From: Collinsella sp.
GTDB taxonomy: Bacteria > Actinomycetota > Coriobacteriia > Coriobacteriales > Coriobacteriaceae
Length of the DNA: 64,000 nt
NCBI GenBank assembly: GCA_019425045.1
Contig: JAHYYI010000007.1
Coordinates: 4,714 to 68,713, forward strand
Direction: 5' to 3'
Shown here: piece by piece, positions 28,337 to 36,750 of the stretch
How positions within the stretch are numbered: position 1 is the first letter of the stretch
Layout: each line of letters opens with the position of its first letter
Made by a program: the position numbers and the translations under genes
Notes under the pieces: model-generated
Databases searched by the model: none
Seen by the model: the letters and a program-made list of their open reading frames with translations, nothing else
What the model was told of the DNA's origin: nothing

Positions 28337-28361
28337 CAAAGGGGCAGTTCCTTTGTCACAT
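28331..28361. repeat. Palindromic repeat, family A, overlapping a stop codon
   Basis: ATGTGACAAAGG and CCTTTGTCACAT flank a 7-base loop. The first four bases after the A, TGA at 28334-28336, are the stop codon of the TetM-like gene, so the last Met codon and the stop come from the repeat. Confidence 0.85.
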
Positions 28362-28365
28362 GCTA

Positions 28366-28405
28366 TTGGTATAACTCGGTATAAGTTGGTATAACTGTTA
28401 CCAGG
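28366..28405 (+). promoter_or_regulatory. Three 10-bp direct repeats upstream of the ATPase gene
   Basis: TTGGTATAAC (28366-28375), TCGGTATAAG (28376-28385) and TTGGTATAAC (28386-28395) follow each other with no gap, and TGTTACCAGG (28396-28405) resembles an inverted copy. A 10-bp pitch puts sites on one face of the helix. They lie 25-65 bases before the ATPase start, where an operator or promoter is expected. Confidence 0.5.
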
Positions 28406-28429
28406 GTTTGCCAATCCGAGGAGGCCGAT

Positions 28430-29548
28430 ATGAATCCAAATCCCTTTAAGCCCACAGCTGGTAAGCGGCCTCCGATACTCATCGGTCGCGAGTCGGTCAT
28501 CGAAGATTTTGAGGAAGGGCTCGACAACGGCGCCGGAGCGCCGGGCAGGCTCATGCTCATTACGGGAAACCGCGGCTATGGCAAAACGGTTCTCCTGCGG
28601 GAGCTGCAACGTCTAGCCAGCGAGCGCGGATGGGCGGTTGTCTCCGATTCCGCTTCGCTTGGTTTGTGCGACCGCTTGGCCGACGCGCTTCGCTCGAATA
28701 AACCCGTTGTGACGTCAATGGAGTTTGGGCCGTCGTTTGGCCGGATGTCGGTCGAGGCGGCGCGGGCAAAAGGCGAGACATTGCGAGGGCTGGTCAACGA
28801 GCGTCTCAAGAAGCTCGGTCCGGGCAAGGGCGTCTTGTTTGCGATTGACGAGGCACAATCGGTGTCTATCGAGGAACTGGCGGCTCTTGCCGTCCTCTAT
28901 CAGCAGGTGCTCGGAGACCAGGATGCCACGGGCTTGCCCGATAGCGACCAGCGCGGTCTTGCGCTGGCGTTCGCCGGCTTGCCCAGTATGGTTGACGATC
29001 TGCTCGAAGAGCCGAGCGTGACGTTTTTGCGGCGTGCCCAGCAGCGTACGTTGGGGGCAATATCTTTGCCCAAAGTGCGCGATTCGTATATCCAGACGGT
29101 CAAAGACGCTGGTCTTTACGTTGACGCGGAGACGGCGGACCTTGCGGCGCGCAAGAGCATGGGGCATCCCTATATGGTTCAGCTGGTGGGCTATTACATG
29201 TGGCGGTCTGCTGTCCGGCGTGGCTCGCAGGTCATCGAAAGGCGCGATGTCGAGAATGGCCATGCGGATGCCGTCTCCGAGTTCTACGAAGCGGTTGACG
29301 CACCTCTGTATTACGGTCTGCGCAGCCCTCAGCGCCTCTTTATCGAGGCTATGGCGGTTGACGAGGACAAGCCGACGCGCACGGCGGATATCATTGAGCG
29401 CTGCGACCGTACCCAGAGCTGGGCGAGTAAATATCGCGCAAGCCTGATTCGCGAGCGCGTCATCGAGGCCGCCGGATACGGCCTTGTGCGGTTTACCGTG
29501 CCCATGCTGGGCGAGTATATCTGCGACCGCGTTTTATGGCATGAGTAG
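28430..29548 (+). CDS. AAA/STAND-like ATP-binding protein
   Basis: This 372-residue protein has P-loop GNRGYGKTVLL near residue 45, Walker B LFAIDEAQS near 145, and a sensor-like arginine region later on. The C-terminal 150 residues look like a winged-helix domain (RTADIIERCDRTQSWASKYRAS). This architecture is common in actinobacterial ATP-binding proteins of unknown function and is related to Cdc6/Orc-like and STAND ATPases. It overlaps the start of the UvrA-like gene (stop at 29546-29548). AAGGAGG-like sequence (GAGGAGG) precedes the ATG. Confidence 0.7.
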   Translation: MNPNPFKPTAGKRPPILIGRESVIEDFEEGLDNGAGAPGRLMLITGNRGYGKTVLLRELQRLASERGWAVVSDSASLGLCDRLADALRSNKPVVTSMEFGPSFGRMSVEAARAKGETLRGLVNERLKKLGPGKGVLFAIDEAQSVSIEELAALAVLYQQVLGDQDATGLPDSDQRGLALAFAGLPSMVDDLLEEPSVTFLRRAQQRTLGAISLPKVRDSYIQTVKDAGLYVDAETADLAARKSMGHPYMVQLVGYYMWRSAVRRGSQVIERRDVENGHADAVSEFYEAVDAPLYYGLRSPQRLFIEAMAVDEDKPTRTADIIERCDRTQSWASKYRASLIRERVIEAAGYGLVRFTVPMLGEYICDRVLWHE

Positions 29549-32054
29549 GGTGATAAAGGTGACGGAACAGAAGATGAGCCCGCAGGCTATCGAGGTGCGC
29601 GGTGCACGTGTCCACAATCTCAAGGACATCGATATCGATATTCCGCTGGGGAGGCTCGTGGGCATTGCCGGCGTGTCGGGCTCGGGCAAGAGCTCGCTGG
29701 CGCTGGGAGTTCTTTATGCCGAGGGCTCGCGCCGTTACCTGGAGGCGCTCAGCACCTATACTCGACGTCGCCTGACGCAGGCCGAGCACGCCCAGGTGGA
29801 CGAGGTATTGCACGTACCGGCGGCACTCGCGTTGCATCAGCGTCCCAGTGTGCCAGGCGTGCGCTCGACCTTTGGTACCATGACCGAGCTCAACAACAGT
29901 CTGCGTTTGCTCTTTAGCCGCTGTGCCCATCACGTGTGCCCACATTGCGGGGCGCGTGTGGAGCCGAGCCTTAACGTGGCTGCGGGCCTGTCGCTCACGT
30001 GCCCCGCATGCGGCCGCGAGTTCTACGCGCCGAGTGCCGAGGACCTTGCCTTTAACAGCGGCGGTGCGTGCCCTACCTGCGGCGGCACCGGTGTCATGCG
30101 CGAGGTGGACGAAGCGAGCCTGGTGCCCGACGAGTCAAAGACCATCAACGAAGGCGCGGTGCTTCCCTGGGGTACGCTCATGTGGGATCTGATGAAGCAG
30201 GTAGCCGGCGAGATGGGCGTGCGCACCGACGTGCCGTTTAACCAGCTCACGCCCGCCGAGCGCGACATTGTGTTCCACGGTCCGGCGGTTAAGAAGCACA
30301 TTCTCTACGTTCCCAAAAAAGGCGAGGGCGCCACGCCGCTCGACTTCACCTATTACAATGCCGTCTATACGGTCGAGAATGCGCTCGCCAAGGTTAAGGA
30401 CGATAAGGGACTTAAGCGCGTGGCTCGCTTTTTGCGCGAGGGCCCGTGCCGTGACTGCGGCGGCACGCGTCTCTCCGAGGCTGCGCGCCAGCCCCAGGTG
30501 CGTGGTATCAATCTGGCGCAGGCCGCGGCCATGACGCTGGGTGAGGCGATTGAGTGGGCGCGCGGGGTGCCCGCATCCTTGCCGGCCGAGATGCAGCCCA
30601 TGGCGACGGATATCTGCGATTCGTTTTTGAGCGCGGCTCGTCGCCTGGTCGACCTGGGGCTCGATTACCTCTCGCTCGACCGCGCCGGTGCTACGCTCTC
30701 CACGGGTGAGCGCCAGCGCGTGCAGCTTGCCCGCGTGGTGCGCAACCGCTCGACGGGCGTGCTGTATGTGCTCGACGAGCCCTCGATCGGCTTGCATCCT
30801 GCCAATGTTGACGGCTTGGTAGGCGTAATGCGCGATCTGGTGGATGACGGCAACACCGTGGTCGTTGTCGACCACGACACGCGCGTATTGGCGGAAGCCG
30901 ATTATCTGGTCGAGATGGGCCCCGTTGCCGGAGCGGGCGGCGGTAATGTGATCGCCGCCGGTACGGTGGATGAGGTCGAGCAATCGCAGGACAGCCGCAT
31001 CGCCCCGTTTTTGCGCTCGGAGCCCAAGCGCTTGCGGCCGCAGGTGGCTGACGACGAAATGTTCGACCAGGGCCATATCCGCATGGCGACCGATGCCATC
31101 CATACCGTCAAACCGCTCGAAGTCGATATACCGCGCGGTCGTCTCGTCGCGGTGACGGGCGTTTCGGGTTCGGGTAAGACGACGTTGGTGCTCGAGACGC
31201 TCATCCCGGCGCTCAAGGCTCAGGCAACTGGCGAGCGCCTGCCAAGCCATGTGCGCTGGATCGATGCCGAGGGCATCGCACGCGCCAACCTGATTGACGC
31301 TACGCCCATCGGCGCCAACGTGCGCTCGACGGTGGCGACTTATGCCGACATCCATGACGAGCTGCGTCGCGCCTTCGCCCGTACGCCCGAGGCCAAGGCA
31401 GCTGGCTACAAGGCGGGCGCATTTAGCTACAACACCGGCGCCTTGCGCTGCCCTACGTGCGATGGCACGGGTTCGATATCGCTCGACGTGCAATTTTTGC
31501 CCGATGTCGAGATCGTCTGCCCGTCATGTCGCGGCTCACGCTATGCAGACGCGGCCTCGCATATCCATCGCGAGGGCAAGGACGGGAGCCTGCTTACGTT
31601 GCCGCAGCTCATGGACATAAGTGTGGACGAGGCCCTCGACGCTACGGTGGGGCTCAAGAAAGTTCAGGCGCGCTTACAGACCCTGCACGACCTGGGCTTG
31701 GGTTATCTCACGCTCGGCGAGCCCACGCCGGCGCTTTCGGGCGGCGAGGCGCAGCGCCTTAAGCTCGCGAGCGAGATGGGCCGCGTGCAGGATGATGCCG
31801 TATTCGTGTTCGACGAACCCACAATTGGCCTGCACCCGCTCGATGTTCAGGTGCTGCTGAGTGTGTTCGACGGCCTCGTTGCCAAGGGCGCCACAGTCGT
31901 CGTAATCGAGCACGACCTCGACCTTATCCGTAACGCCGATTACGCAATCGACATGGGCCCAGGTGGTGGCGACGCAGGCGGGCAAATCGTCTGCGTCGGC
32001 ACGCCGGGCGACATCGTGGCATGCCCCGCAAGCATCACCGGCCGCTACCTATAA
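29541..32054 (+). CDS. UvrA-like ABC ATPase without the UvrB-binding region
   Basis: This 838-residue protein has two ABC ATPase modules. The N-terminal one has GVSGSGKSSL, the first zinc-finger cysteines in CPHCG and CPACG, and signature LSTGERQRVQLA. The C-terminal one has GVSGSGKTTL, a second zinc finger (CPTCDGTG with CPSCRGSRY), and LSGGEAQRLKLA. In E. coli UvrA the first CxxC lies about 220 residues after Walker A; here it lies only about 100 after, so the UvrB-binding (signature II) segment is missing. Such paralogues are linked to drug or DNA-lesion resistance. The start is uncertain: ATG 29541, GTG 29550, GTG 29559 and ATG 29574 are all in frame. Overlap with the ATPase gene suggests coupling. 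Confidence 0.82.
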   Translation: MSRVIKVTEQKMSPQAIEVRGARVHNLKDIDIDIPLGRLVGIAGVSGSGKSSLALGVLYAEGSRRYLEALSTYTRRRLTQAEHAQVDEVLHVPAALALHQRPSVPGVRSTFGTMTELNNSLRLLFSRCAHHVCPHCGARVEPSLNVAAGLSLTCPACGREFYAPSAEDLAFNSGGACPTCGGTGVMREVDEASLVPDESKTINEGAVLPWGTLMWDLMKQVAGEMGVRTDVPFNQLTPAERDIVFHGPAVKKHILYVPKKGEGATPLDFTYYNAVYTVENALAKVKDDKGLKRVARFLREGPCRDCGGTRLSEAARQPQVRGINLAQAAAMTLGEAIEWARGVPASLPAEMQPMATDICDSFLSAARRLVDLGLDYLSLDRAGATLSTGERQRVQLARVVRNRSTGVLYVLDEPSIGLHPANVDGLVGVMRDLVDDGNTVVVVDHDTRVLAEADYLVEMGPVAGAGGGNVIAAGTVDEVEQSQDSRIAPFLRSEPKRLRPQVADDEMFDQGHIRMATDAIHTVKPLEVDIPRGRLVAVTGVSGSGKTTLVLETLIPALKAQATGERLPSHVRWIDAEGIARANLIDATPIGANVRSTVATYADIHDELRRAFARTPEAKAAGYKAGAFSYNTGALRCPTCDGTGSISLDVQFLPDVEIVCPSCRGSRYADAASHIHREGKDGSLLTLPQLMDISVDEALDATVGLKKVQARLQTLHDLGLGYLTLGEPTPALSGGEAQRLKLASEMGRVQDDAVFVFDEPTIGLHPLDVQVLLSVFDGLVAKGATVVVIEHDLDLIRNADYAIDMGPGGGDAGGQIVCVGTPGDIVACPASITGRYL

Positions 32055-32057
32055 CCG

Positions 32058-32090
32058 AATGTGACAAAGGGACCGTCCCTTTGTCACATT
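32058..32090. repeat. Palindromic repeat, family A, near-perfect copy
   Basis: AATGTGACAAAGGGAC (32058-32073) and GTCCCTTTGTCACATT (32075-32090) are 16-bp inverted arms with a one-base centre. The right arm supplies the last Met codon and TGA stop of trmL on the minus strand. Confidence 0.88.
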
Positions 32091-32683
32091 CCCGGAAAGC
32101 CTGTTTGGCGCAGGGCCTCGTAGAGGACGATGGCGGCGCTGTTGGAGAGGTTGAGTGCGCTGATGCGGTAGTCGTCCGGATTGACGAAGTTGCCGCAGAT
32201 ATCCTGCTGCAGGATGGCTTCGTGGCTGTCCTCGGTATGCCCCAGCGATTCCTCGTGGGCTTCCCAAGCCTCGGCGTTATCGAGTGAGTCGCAATCGCGC
32301 AGCATGGGGATGCGCTCGCAGCGTTCGGGCGCCGCGGCAAGCAGTGGCTCGGGAATGCCCGAGCTCTCGCTGCCAAAGACCAAGTAGTCGCCATCGCGGT
32401 AGGTGCTTTGCGCATAGGTGCGGCGTGCCTTTTTGGTCAGCAGATGCAGGCGCTCGTCGGCGGGGGAGAGGCCGTTGCGCGCAAGAAAATCCTCCCAGCT
32501 GGCATAGGTCGTCACGTCCAAGTTTTGCCAGTAGCCCAGGCCGGCGCGACGCACCGTCTTGTCGTCGAGTGAAAAGCCCAGTGGCTCCACCAGATGCAGG
32601 CGGGCGCCGGTAACCACGCAGGTGCGGCCGATATTGCCCGTATTGGCCGGAATCTCGGGCGCATACAGCACAATGTTGAACAT
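32084..32683 (-). CDS. trmL: tRNA (cytidine/uridine-34 2'-O)-methyltransferase, TrmL family
   Basis: The 199-residue SPOUT methyltransferase modifies the wobble base of tRNA-Leu. MFNIVLYAPEIPANTGNIGRTCV is the classic N-terminus, GSESSGIPEPLL is the SAM-binding loop and ALNLSNSAAIVLYEALRQ the C-terminal knot. TrmL usually has about 155 residues. Between RIPMLRDC and the NLSNS motif there is an extra stretch of about 45 residues (roughly 129-174) with several acidic residues that is not part of the usual family. AAGGAG precedes the ATG. The stop codon lies inside a palindromic repeat. Confidence 0.88.
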   Translation of the reverse strand: MFNIVLYAPEIPANTGNIGRTCVVTGARLHLVEPLGFSLDDKTVRRAGLGYWQNLDVTTYASWEDFLARNGLSPADERLHLLTKKARRTYAQSTYRDGDYLVFGSESSGIPEPLLAAAPERCERIPMLRDCDSLDNAEAWEAHEESLGHTEDSHEAILQQDICGNFVNPDDYRISALNLSNSAAIVLYEALRQTGFPGM

Positions 32684-32706
32684 GAATCTCCTTGGCTCAG
32701 AACGAA

Positions 32707-32745
32707 AAACCACCACGAAGGGGACAGGCACCTTCGTGGTGGTTT
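32707..32745. repeat. Palindromic repeat, family E
   Basis: AAACCACCACGAAGG (32707-32721) and CCTTCGTGGTGGTTT (32731-32745) are perfect 15-bp arms with the loop GGACAGGCA. It lies between the trmL start and the CobW gene stop. The loop shares the GGGGACAGG core seen in families C and D. Confidence 0.85.
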
Positions 32746-32784
32746 GGCGATTACGTAGGCGGAAAAATGCCCGCTTGGATAAAC

Positions 32785-33915
32785 CTAGGCGCGGTGCCAG
32801 TCGGTCAGGCAGGCATCGAGGGAGGCGATGAGCGCATCCTTGTCCATGTGACGGCCGATGATGCACAGGCTCGTCATGCGGTCGCCCGTCTCGTCGTCCC
32901 AAATCTGCATGATCTCGGGGTTTTCGTCGATGATCTTCTGCTTTTCGCCCTCGGGTGCGGAATCGACAAACAGGCCGTTCTCCATCAGGCGCATCTGGTG
33001 GCCGGCCTGCTCAAACATGTAGCACATGTCCGGATTGCTGGCCTGCCACAGCGGACCCTTGACGCGGATGACCTCGTCGGGCCACTCCTGCTCAACAAAA
33101 TCGGTGAACTTCTGCAGGTCAAACGGCTTGCGGCGCGAGTACACAAAGGTCTCGATGTCGTACTCGAGCACCTCGGGGTCGTCGTGCTCCTCGGGATGCT
33201 CCATAGCCTCGATCCAGGCGGCGGAGTTGTAGGCGCGCATAAAGTCGAAGCGGTCGGTATCGAGCAGTTCCTCCATGGGGACCTCGCCGTTTTGGGCCTC
33301 GACGATCACGGCGTCCTTCTGCAGGCTGCGCACGATGGCCTTGAGCTCGGCGATCTGCTCAGGGCTCACGGTGTCGGTCTTGTTGAGGATCAGCGTGGAG
33401 CAGAACTCGATCTGCTGGATGAGCAGGCTCTCGATGTCGTCCTCGTCGATATCCTCGGCCAGCAGGTCGCGACCGCCGTTGAACTCGTCGTACATGCGGG
33501 CGCAGTCGACCACGGCCACGATGTTGTCGAGCGCGAGCTTGGGCTCGCCGCCCACCTTGGCCTCGTCGCAGAAGCTCGAGATGGTGTAGGCGATGGGGAT
33601 AGGCTCGCAGATACCCGAGGCCTCGATGATGATGTAGTCGAAGTTGCCCGAATCGGCGATGCCCTGCAGCTGGTTGGCCAGGTCATCCGAAAGTGTGCAG
33701 CAGATGCAGCCGTTGGTGAGCGGGATGAGGTCGTCGGTCTCGGAAAGGCCGCCGTCGGCGATGAGGCTGGCGTCGACGTTGATCTCGCCGATATCGTTGA
33801 CGATCACGGCGGCGCGGATGCCGCCGTCGTTAGCGAGGATGTGGTTGAGCAGCGTGGTCTTGCCGGCACCGAGGTATCCGGTAAGCATGATGATCTTCAC
33901 GGGTTTGTTGGGCAT
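32785..33915 (-). CDS. CobW/COG0523-family GTP-binding protein
   Basis: This 376-residue metallochaperone-type GTPase has P-loop GYLGAGKTTLL at about residues 13-23, the family's metal-binding CxCC motif (Cys70, Cys72, Cys73), Walker B and a CobW C-terminal domain. Members deliver zinc, cobalt or nitrile-hydratase metals; zinc homeostasis is most common, but the metal is not shown here. ATG 33915 follows AAAGGAGGG; an extension to 33936 has no support. No Zur box was recognised. Confidence 0.87.
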   Translation of the reverse strand: MPNKPVKIIMLTGYLGAGKTTLLNHILANDGGIRAAVIVNDIGEINVDASLIADGGLSETDDLIPLTNGCICCTLSDDLANQLQGIADSGNFDYIIIEASGICEPIPIAYTISSFCDEAKVGGEPKLALDNIVAVVDCARMYDEFNGGRDLLAEDIDEDDIESLLIQQIEFCSTLILNKTDTVSPEQIAELKAIVRSLQKDAVIVEAQNGEVPMEELLDTDRFDFMRAYNSAAWIEAMEHPEEHDDPEVLEYDIETFVYSRRKPFDLQKFTDFVEQEWPDEVIRVKGPLWQASNPDMCYMFEQAGHQMRLMENGLFVDSAPEGEKQKIIDENPEIMQIWDDETGDRMTSLCIIGRHMDKDALIASLDACLTDWHRA

Positions 33916-34001
33916 GTGCCCTCCTTTGTTAGACATGGCTTACAGTTGAATCTTATGCCAAACGCCTGCTCTTATACCCATGCGCCGGCAAATAACACAG
34001 G

Positions 34002-34343
34002 CTACTCCCAGGCTCCCCATACATCGGGGCAATAACCGACGGTGGCCTTTTTGCCGTTGCGCACGATGGGCTCGGCTAGAACCTGCTGGTTTTCGAGCAA
34101 CTTGTCGAAGCGCTGGCTAGGGGTGAGGTGCTGGATGAGCGCGAGCGTCTCCTCGTCCTTGGCTTTGGGGTTGAGCAGCTTGTCGATGCCGCCGACCGCC
34201 TGCATCACGCTCGTGAGCTCGCCCTTGCTCATCTCCTTTTCCTTAAGGTCGATAAACTGCACCTTAATGCGGCGCTCCTTAAAATAGCGCTGGGCCTTCT
34301 TGGTGTCGAAGGACTTCTTGGTGCCAAAAATTTGCACGTTCAT
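34002..34343 (-). CDS. ArsC/Spx-like thioredoxin-fold protein
   Basis: The 113-residue protein begins MNVQIFGTKKSFDTKKAQRYF and ends with VRNGKKATVGYCPDVW, the pattern of the ArsC-like (YffB/Spx-type) family. The N-terminal active-site Cys of true arsenate reductases is replaced by Ser (KKSFDT), so arsenate reduction by this protein is unlikely. The gene begins 17 bases after the stop of the flavodoxin-like gene on the same strand. A longer frame to 34745 runs through that gene and is rejected. Confidence 0.8.
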   Translation of the reverse strand: MNVQIFGTKKSFDTKKAQRYFKERRIKVQFIDLKEKEMSKGELTSVMQAVGGIDKLLNPKAKDEETLALIQHLTPSQRFDKLLENQQVLAEPIVRNGKKATVGYCPDVWGAWE

Positions 34344-34359
34344 ATAATGTTCCGCCGTT

Positions 34360-34983
34360 CTAACGAATGAAGTTGGTCCTGGCGCGATCGGCTTCGGGGG
34401 CTTCGATGCCGGCGACCTGTCCTGCCTCGATGCAACGCAGGAGCCAGGCCATGTTTTTGCCGATATTTCGCATGGTGGCCAGGCCCTCGGCATCTCCATC
34501 GGCCTCGCCCGGCATGGCGCCAAAGACGTTGTTCCAATAGGTGGAGGCGACCACGGGCATCTGGTTGATGGTGAAGTATTTATTGAGTACATCGAAGGTG
34601 GTCGACGTGCCGCCACGGCGGGCAACGGCGACCGCGGCGCCCGGCTTGTGCGCAAAGGCCTTGCTGCCAGCATAGAAGGCGCGGTCGAGGGCCGAGAGGA
34701 TGCGGCCACTGGGATGCGCGTAGTAGACGGGTGAGCCAAAGACAAAGCCGTCGGCCTGTTCGGCGGCGGCGATGAGCTCGTTCACCACGTCGTCATCAAA
34801 GGTGCAGCGGCAATCGAGCTTGCCGCACTGGCCACAGCCAATGCAGTCGCGAATGGGCTTGGCGCCCAGCTGGAACACCTCGGTATCGATGCCCTCGGCA
34901 TGCAATTGCTCGGCGACCTCGGCGAGCGCGCGGGCGGTGTTGCCGTTTGCCTTGGAGCTGCCATTGACCAAAAGAACCTTCAT
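34360..34983 (-). CDS. Flavodoxin/NADPH-dependent FMN reductase-family protein
   Basis: The 207-residue protein starts KVLLVNGSSKANGNTARAL (FMN phosphate loop), has CIGCGQCGKLDCRC near residue 50 (a cysteine cluster seen in iron-sulfur-flavoprotein-like oxidoreductases) and GSPVYYAHPSGRILSALDR, which contacts the flavin ring. It probably transfers electrons or hydride using FMN. ATG 34983 follows GGGAG. It is next to the ArsC-like gene on the same strand, so they may form a small redox operon. Confidence 0.85.
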   Translation of the reverse strand: MKVLLVNGSSKANGNTARALAEVAEQLHAEGIDTEVFQLGAKPIRDCIGCGQCGKLDCRCTFDDDVVNELIAAAEQADGFVFGSPVYYAHPSGRILSALDRAFYAGSKAFAHKPGAAVAVARRGGTSTTFDVLNKYFTINQMPVVASTYWNNVFGAMPGEADGDAEGLATMRNIGKNMAWLLRCIEAGQVAGIEAPEADRARTNFIR

Positions 34984-35047
34984 CACAAACTCCCTCTGCT
35001 GTTGGTGACTTCTGCAGAGGATTATCGCACGATGGGGGAGGCGGTGC

Positions 35048-35087
35048 GGGCGCGATGCGAAACGGCTTGTGTTTCACATCGCGCCCC
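35048..35087 (-). terminator. Hairpin downstream of the diguanylate cyclase gene start side
   Basis: GGGCGCGATG..GAAAC and GTTTC..CATCGCGCCC pair over 15 positions around a 7-base loop, between the GGDEF gene stop and the flavodoxin start on the minus strand. There is no T run, so it is a probable terminator or processing site only. Confidence 0.5.
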
Positions 35088-35093
35088 ACGACG

Positions 35094-36623
35094 CTAGTCC
35101 AGTTTGGTGCCCGGTACCTGCGGCGCTTCTTCAAGTAGCGCTTTGAGCTCATTCAGAATGGAAACGGGCTGTCGGTCGACGGCGTCCAGATGAAGCGTGG
35201 CCACACGAAGGGGCGGCTGATATTCAAATGAGCCAAAGAGCACGGGAGAGCCCAGGAACCGCTCGATTTCCTCTGCGATCGCGTCGATCTCTTCGGGATC
35301 GAATTCGTCGAAAAGCGCCACGAACATCGGTCCCGTCGAACGGAACAGACGACCCTTGCCGCGCGAACAATCCATGAGGCAGGCGGCGCTTTCCGCCAAA
35401 ACGCGATCGCCCGCATCAAAGCCAAAGCGGGCATTGACCTGAGCGATATCGTCGATTTTAATGGCGACCATGCTCGCCTTGCGCGCCACGCGACGCATCT
35501 CGCCAATGGCGTTGACCAGGGCGTGAATATCGCCCAGACCGGTCACGGAATCGGTCGTATCTGCCAGGCTTCGGTTGATGATAATGCCCACGTACATGTT
35601 AGGCTCGGTATCGGTGCCGTCCAAGCGGTAGCCCGTGCAGTCGCAAAGCGCGTACGCTCCGGTAGCATCCATCACGCGATACTGCATGTAATGGAAGTGC
35701 CACGCGCCGTTTACCACCATATCGAGCTCGCTGCGCACGTTGTCGCGGTCTTCGGGGTGAACGCGGGCAAGCCACATATCGAGTGAGTTGTAGGGATGCT
35801 GGGAGGGTAGGTCGAAATCGCGCACGGCATTAATCGACCATTGCGATTCGCCGGTATCGAGGTTAAGGATAAACGGATAGCGTGTCTCGGAGCTCATGGA
35901 GATCGCCTGGAACACGCGGTCGTTGCAAGGAAGTTGATCGGCAATCGGCCGCATCGGCGCGTTGTCTTCTTTCGGTTGCTGCACGCGGTGCATGAGCTTG
36001 TAGCGATACATTTTGCGATCGGCATCCATCGTCATCTGGCGACGCGTATCGCCTGCAAGCGGGTCGACGTGCGAGCAGCCAAAACTAAAACTGGCGATCA
36101 TGGGCGCCTTGCCGTCCGATGTTGCCTCGACAAGATCGGTGCGTGTCCGCTCCAAGCGCTGCTCGAGCTCGGCTTCGCCTGTCGTGGGGGACACGAGTAC
36201 AAATTCATCTCCACCGATACGGAACAGCATTTCATCGTGCTCCATGGTCTCGGTGAGCGCACGACAGATGCCCAGAATATAGCGGTTGCCCTCGGCGTGG
36301 CCAAACTTATCGTTGCAGTGCTTGAGGTGATCGATGTCAATATAGGCGCAGGTGAAGGGGGCGCCTTTGCGCCAGAGCTGATTGACATGGCGGTCGAGTC
36401 CACCGCGGTTGCCAAGATTGGTGAGCGAATCGATATAGGCGCTACGTTCGAGCAGCTGGCGTTCTTGTTGCAAGACGGCGAGCGTTTTCTGCAGTTGCTC
36501 GCCGACGGCGCGCAACTCCGTGGGCAGCGCGTCAACGTCGAGCTCGGCGGTTGAGGCCCCGTTCGCAAGCCGCTGAAGATGGGCAATGATTGACTGCTCG
36601 CCCATGCGATACGACTCGTTCAT
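35094..36623 (-). CDS. Diguanylate cyclase: GGDEF, PAS, degenerate GGDEF
   Basis: This 509-residue protein has a coiled-coil-like N-terminus, a GGDEF domain at about 80-200 with intact RIGGDEFVLVS (c-di-GMP synthesis), a PAS-like domain at about 225-330 and a second GGDEF-like domain at about 350-480 whose signature is degenerate (RSTGPMFVALFDE). No TM segment is seen, so it is cytoplasmic. It is a paralogue of the next protein, sharing the order GGDEF, PAS, GGDEF-like, and the two genes are adjacent on the same strand. The length is typical for this kind of architecture. Confidence 0.88.
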   Translation of the reverse strand: MNESYRMGEQSIIAHLQRLANGASTAELDVDALPTELRAVGEQLQKTLAVLQQERQLLERSAYIDSLTNLGNRGGLDRHVNQLWRKGAPFTCAYIDIDHLKHCNDKFGHAEGNRYILGICRALTETMEHDEMLFRIGGDEFVLVSPTTGEAELEQRLERTRTDLVEATSDGKAPMIASFSFGCSHVDPLAGDTRRQMTMDADRKMYRYKLMHRVQQPKEDNAPMRPIADQLPCNDRVFQAISMSSETRYPFILNLDTGESQWSINAVRDFDLPSQHPYNSLDMWLARVHPEDRDNVRSELDMVVNGAWHFHYMQYRVMDATGAYALCDCTGYRLDGTDTEPNMYVGIIINRSLADTTDSVTGLGDIHALVNAIGEMRRVARKASMVAIKIDDIAQVNARFGFDAGDRVLAESAACLMDCSRGKGRLFRSTGPMFVALFDEFDPEEIDAIAEEIERFLGSPVLFGSFEYQPPLRVATLHLDAVDRQPVSILNELKALLEEAPQVPGTKLD

Positions 36624-36660
36624 GATGGATAACCTCCTTGGGTGACAGGATGCTCCGTAT

Positions 36661-36693
36661 CATATCCCCAATTCGGTTTGAATTGGGGATATG
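36661..36693. repeat. Perfect 14-bp inverted repeat between the two c-di-GMP genes
   Basis: CATATCCCCAATTC (36661-36674) and GAATTGGGGATATG (36680-36693) flank a five-base loop. It is in the 127-base gap upstream of the first c-di-GMP gene and could be an operator or a palindromic repeat. A GGGGACAAATGCTCCCC-like inverted repeat follows at 36705-36722. Confidence 0.7.
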
Positions 36694-36750
36694 AGTTAGC
36701 CAATGGGGACAAATGCTCCCCTAGACGGTGGTGTTTTGCGCGCGAGCGTA

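Noticed and set aside
26129..28609. 826-codon frame on the minus strand
   Set aside because: It is antisense to the TetM-like GTPase, a common effect of high GC; the GTPase frame has family motifs and a binding site.
34002..34745. 247-codon frame as a single protein
   Set aside because: Its first half overlaps the flavodoxin-like gene in another frame; only the last 113 codons, from ATG 34343, match ArsC-like proteins.
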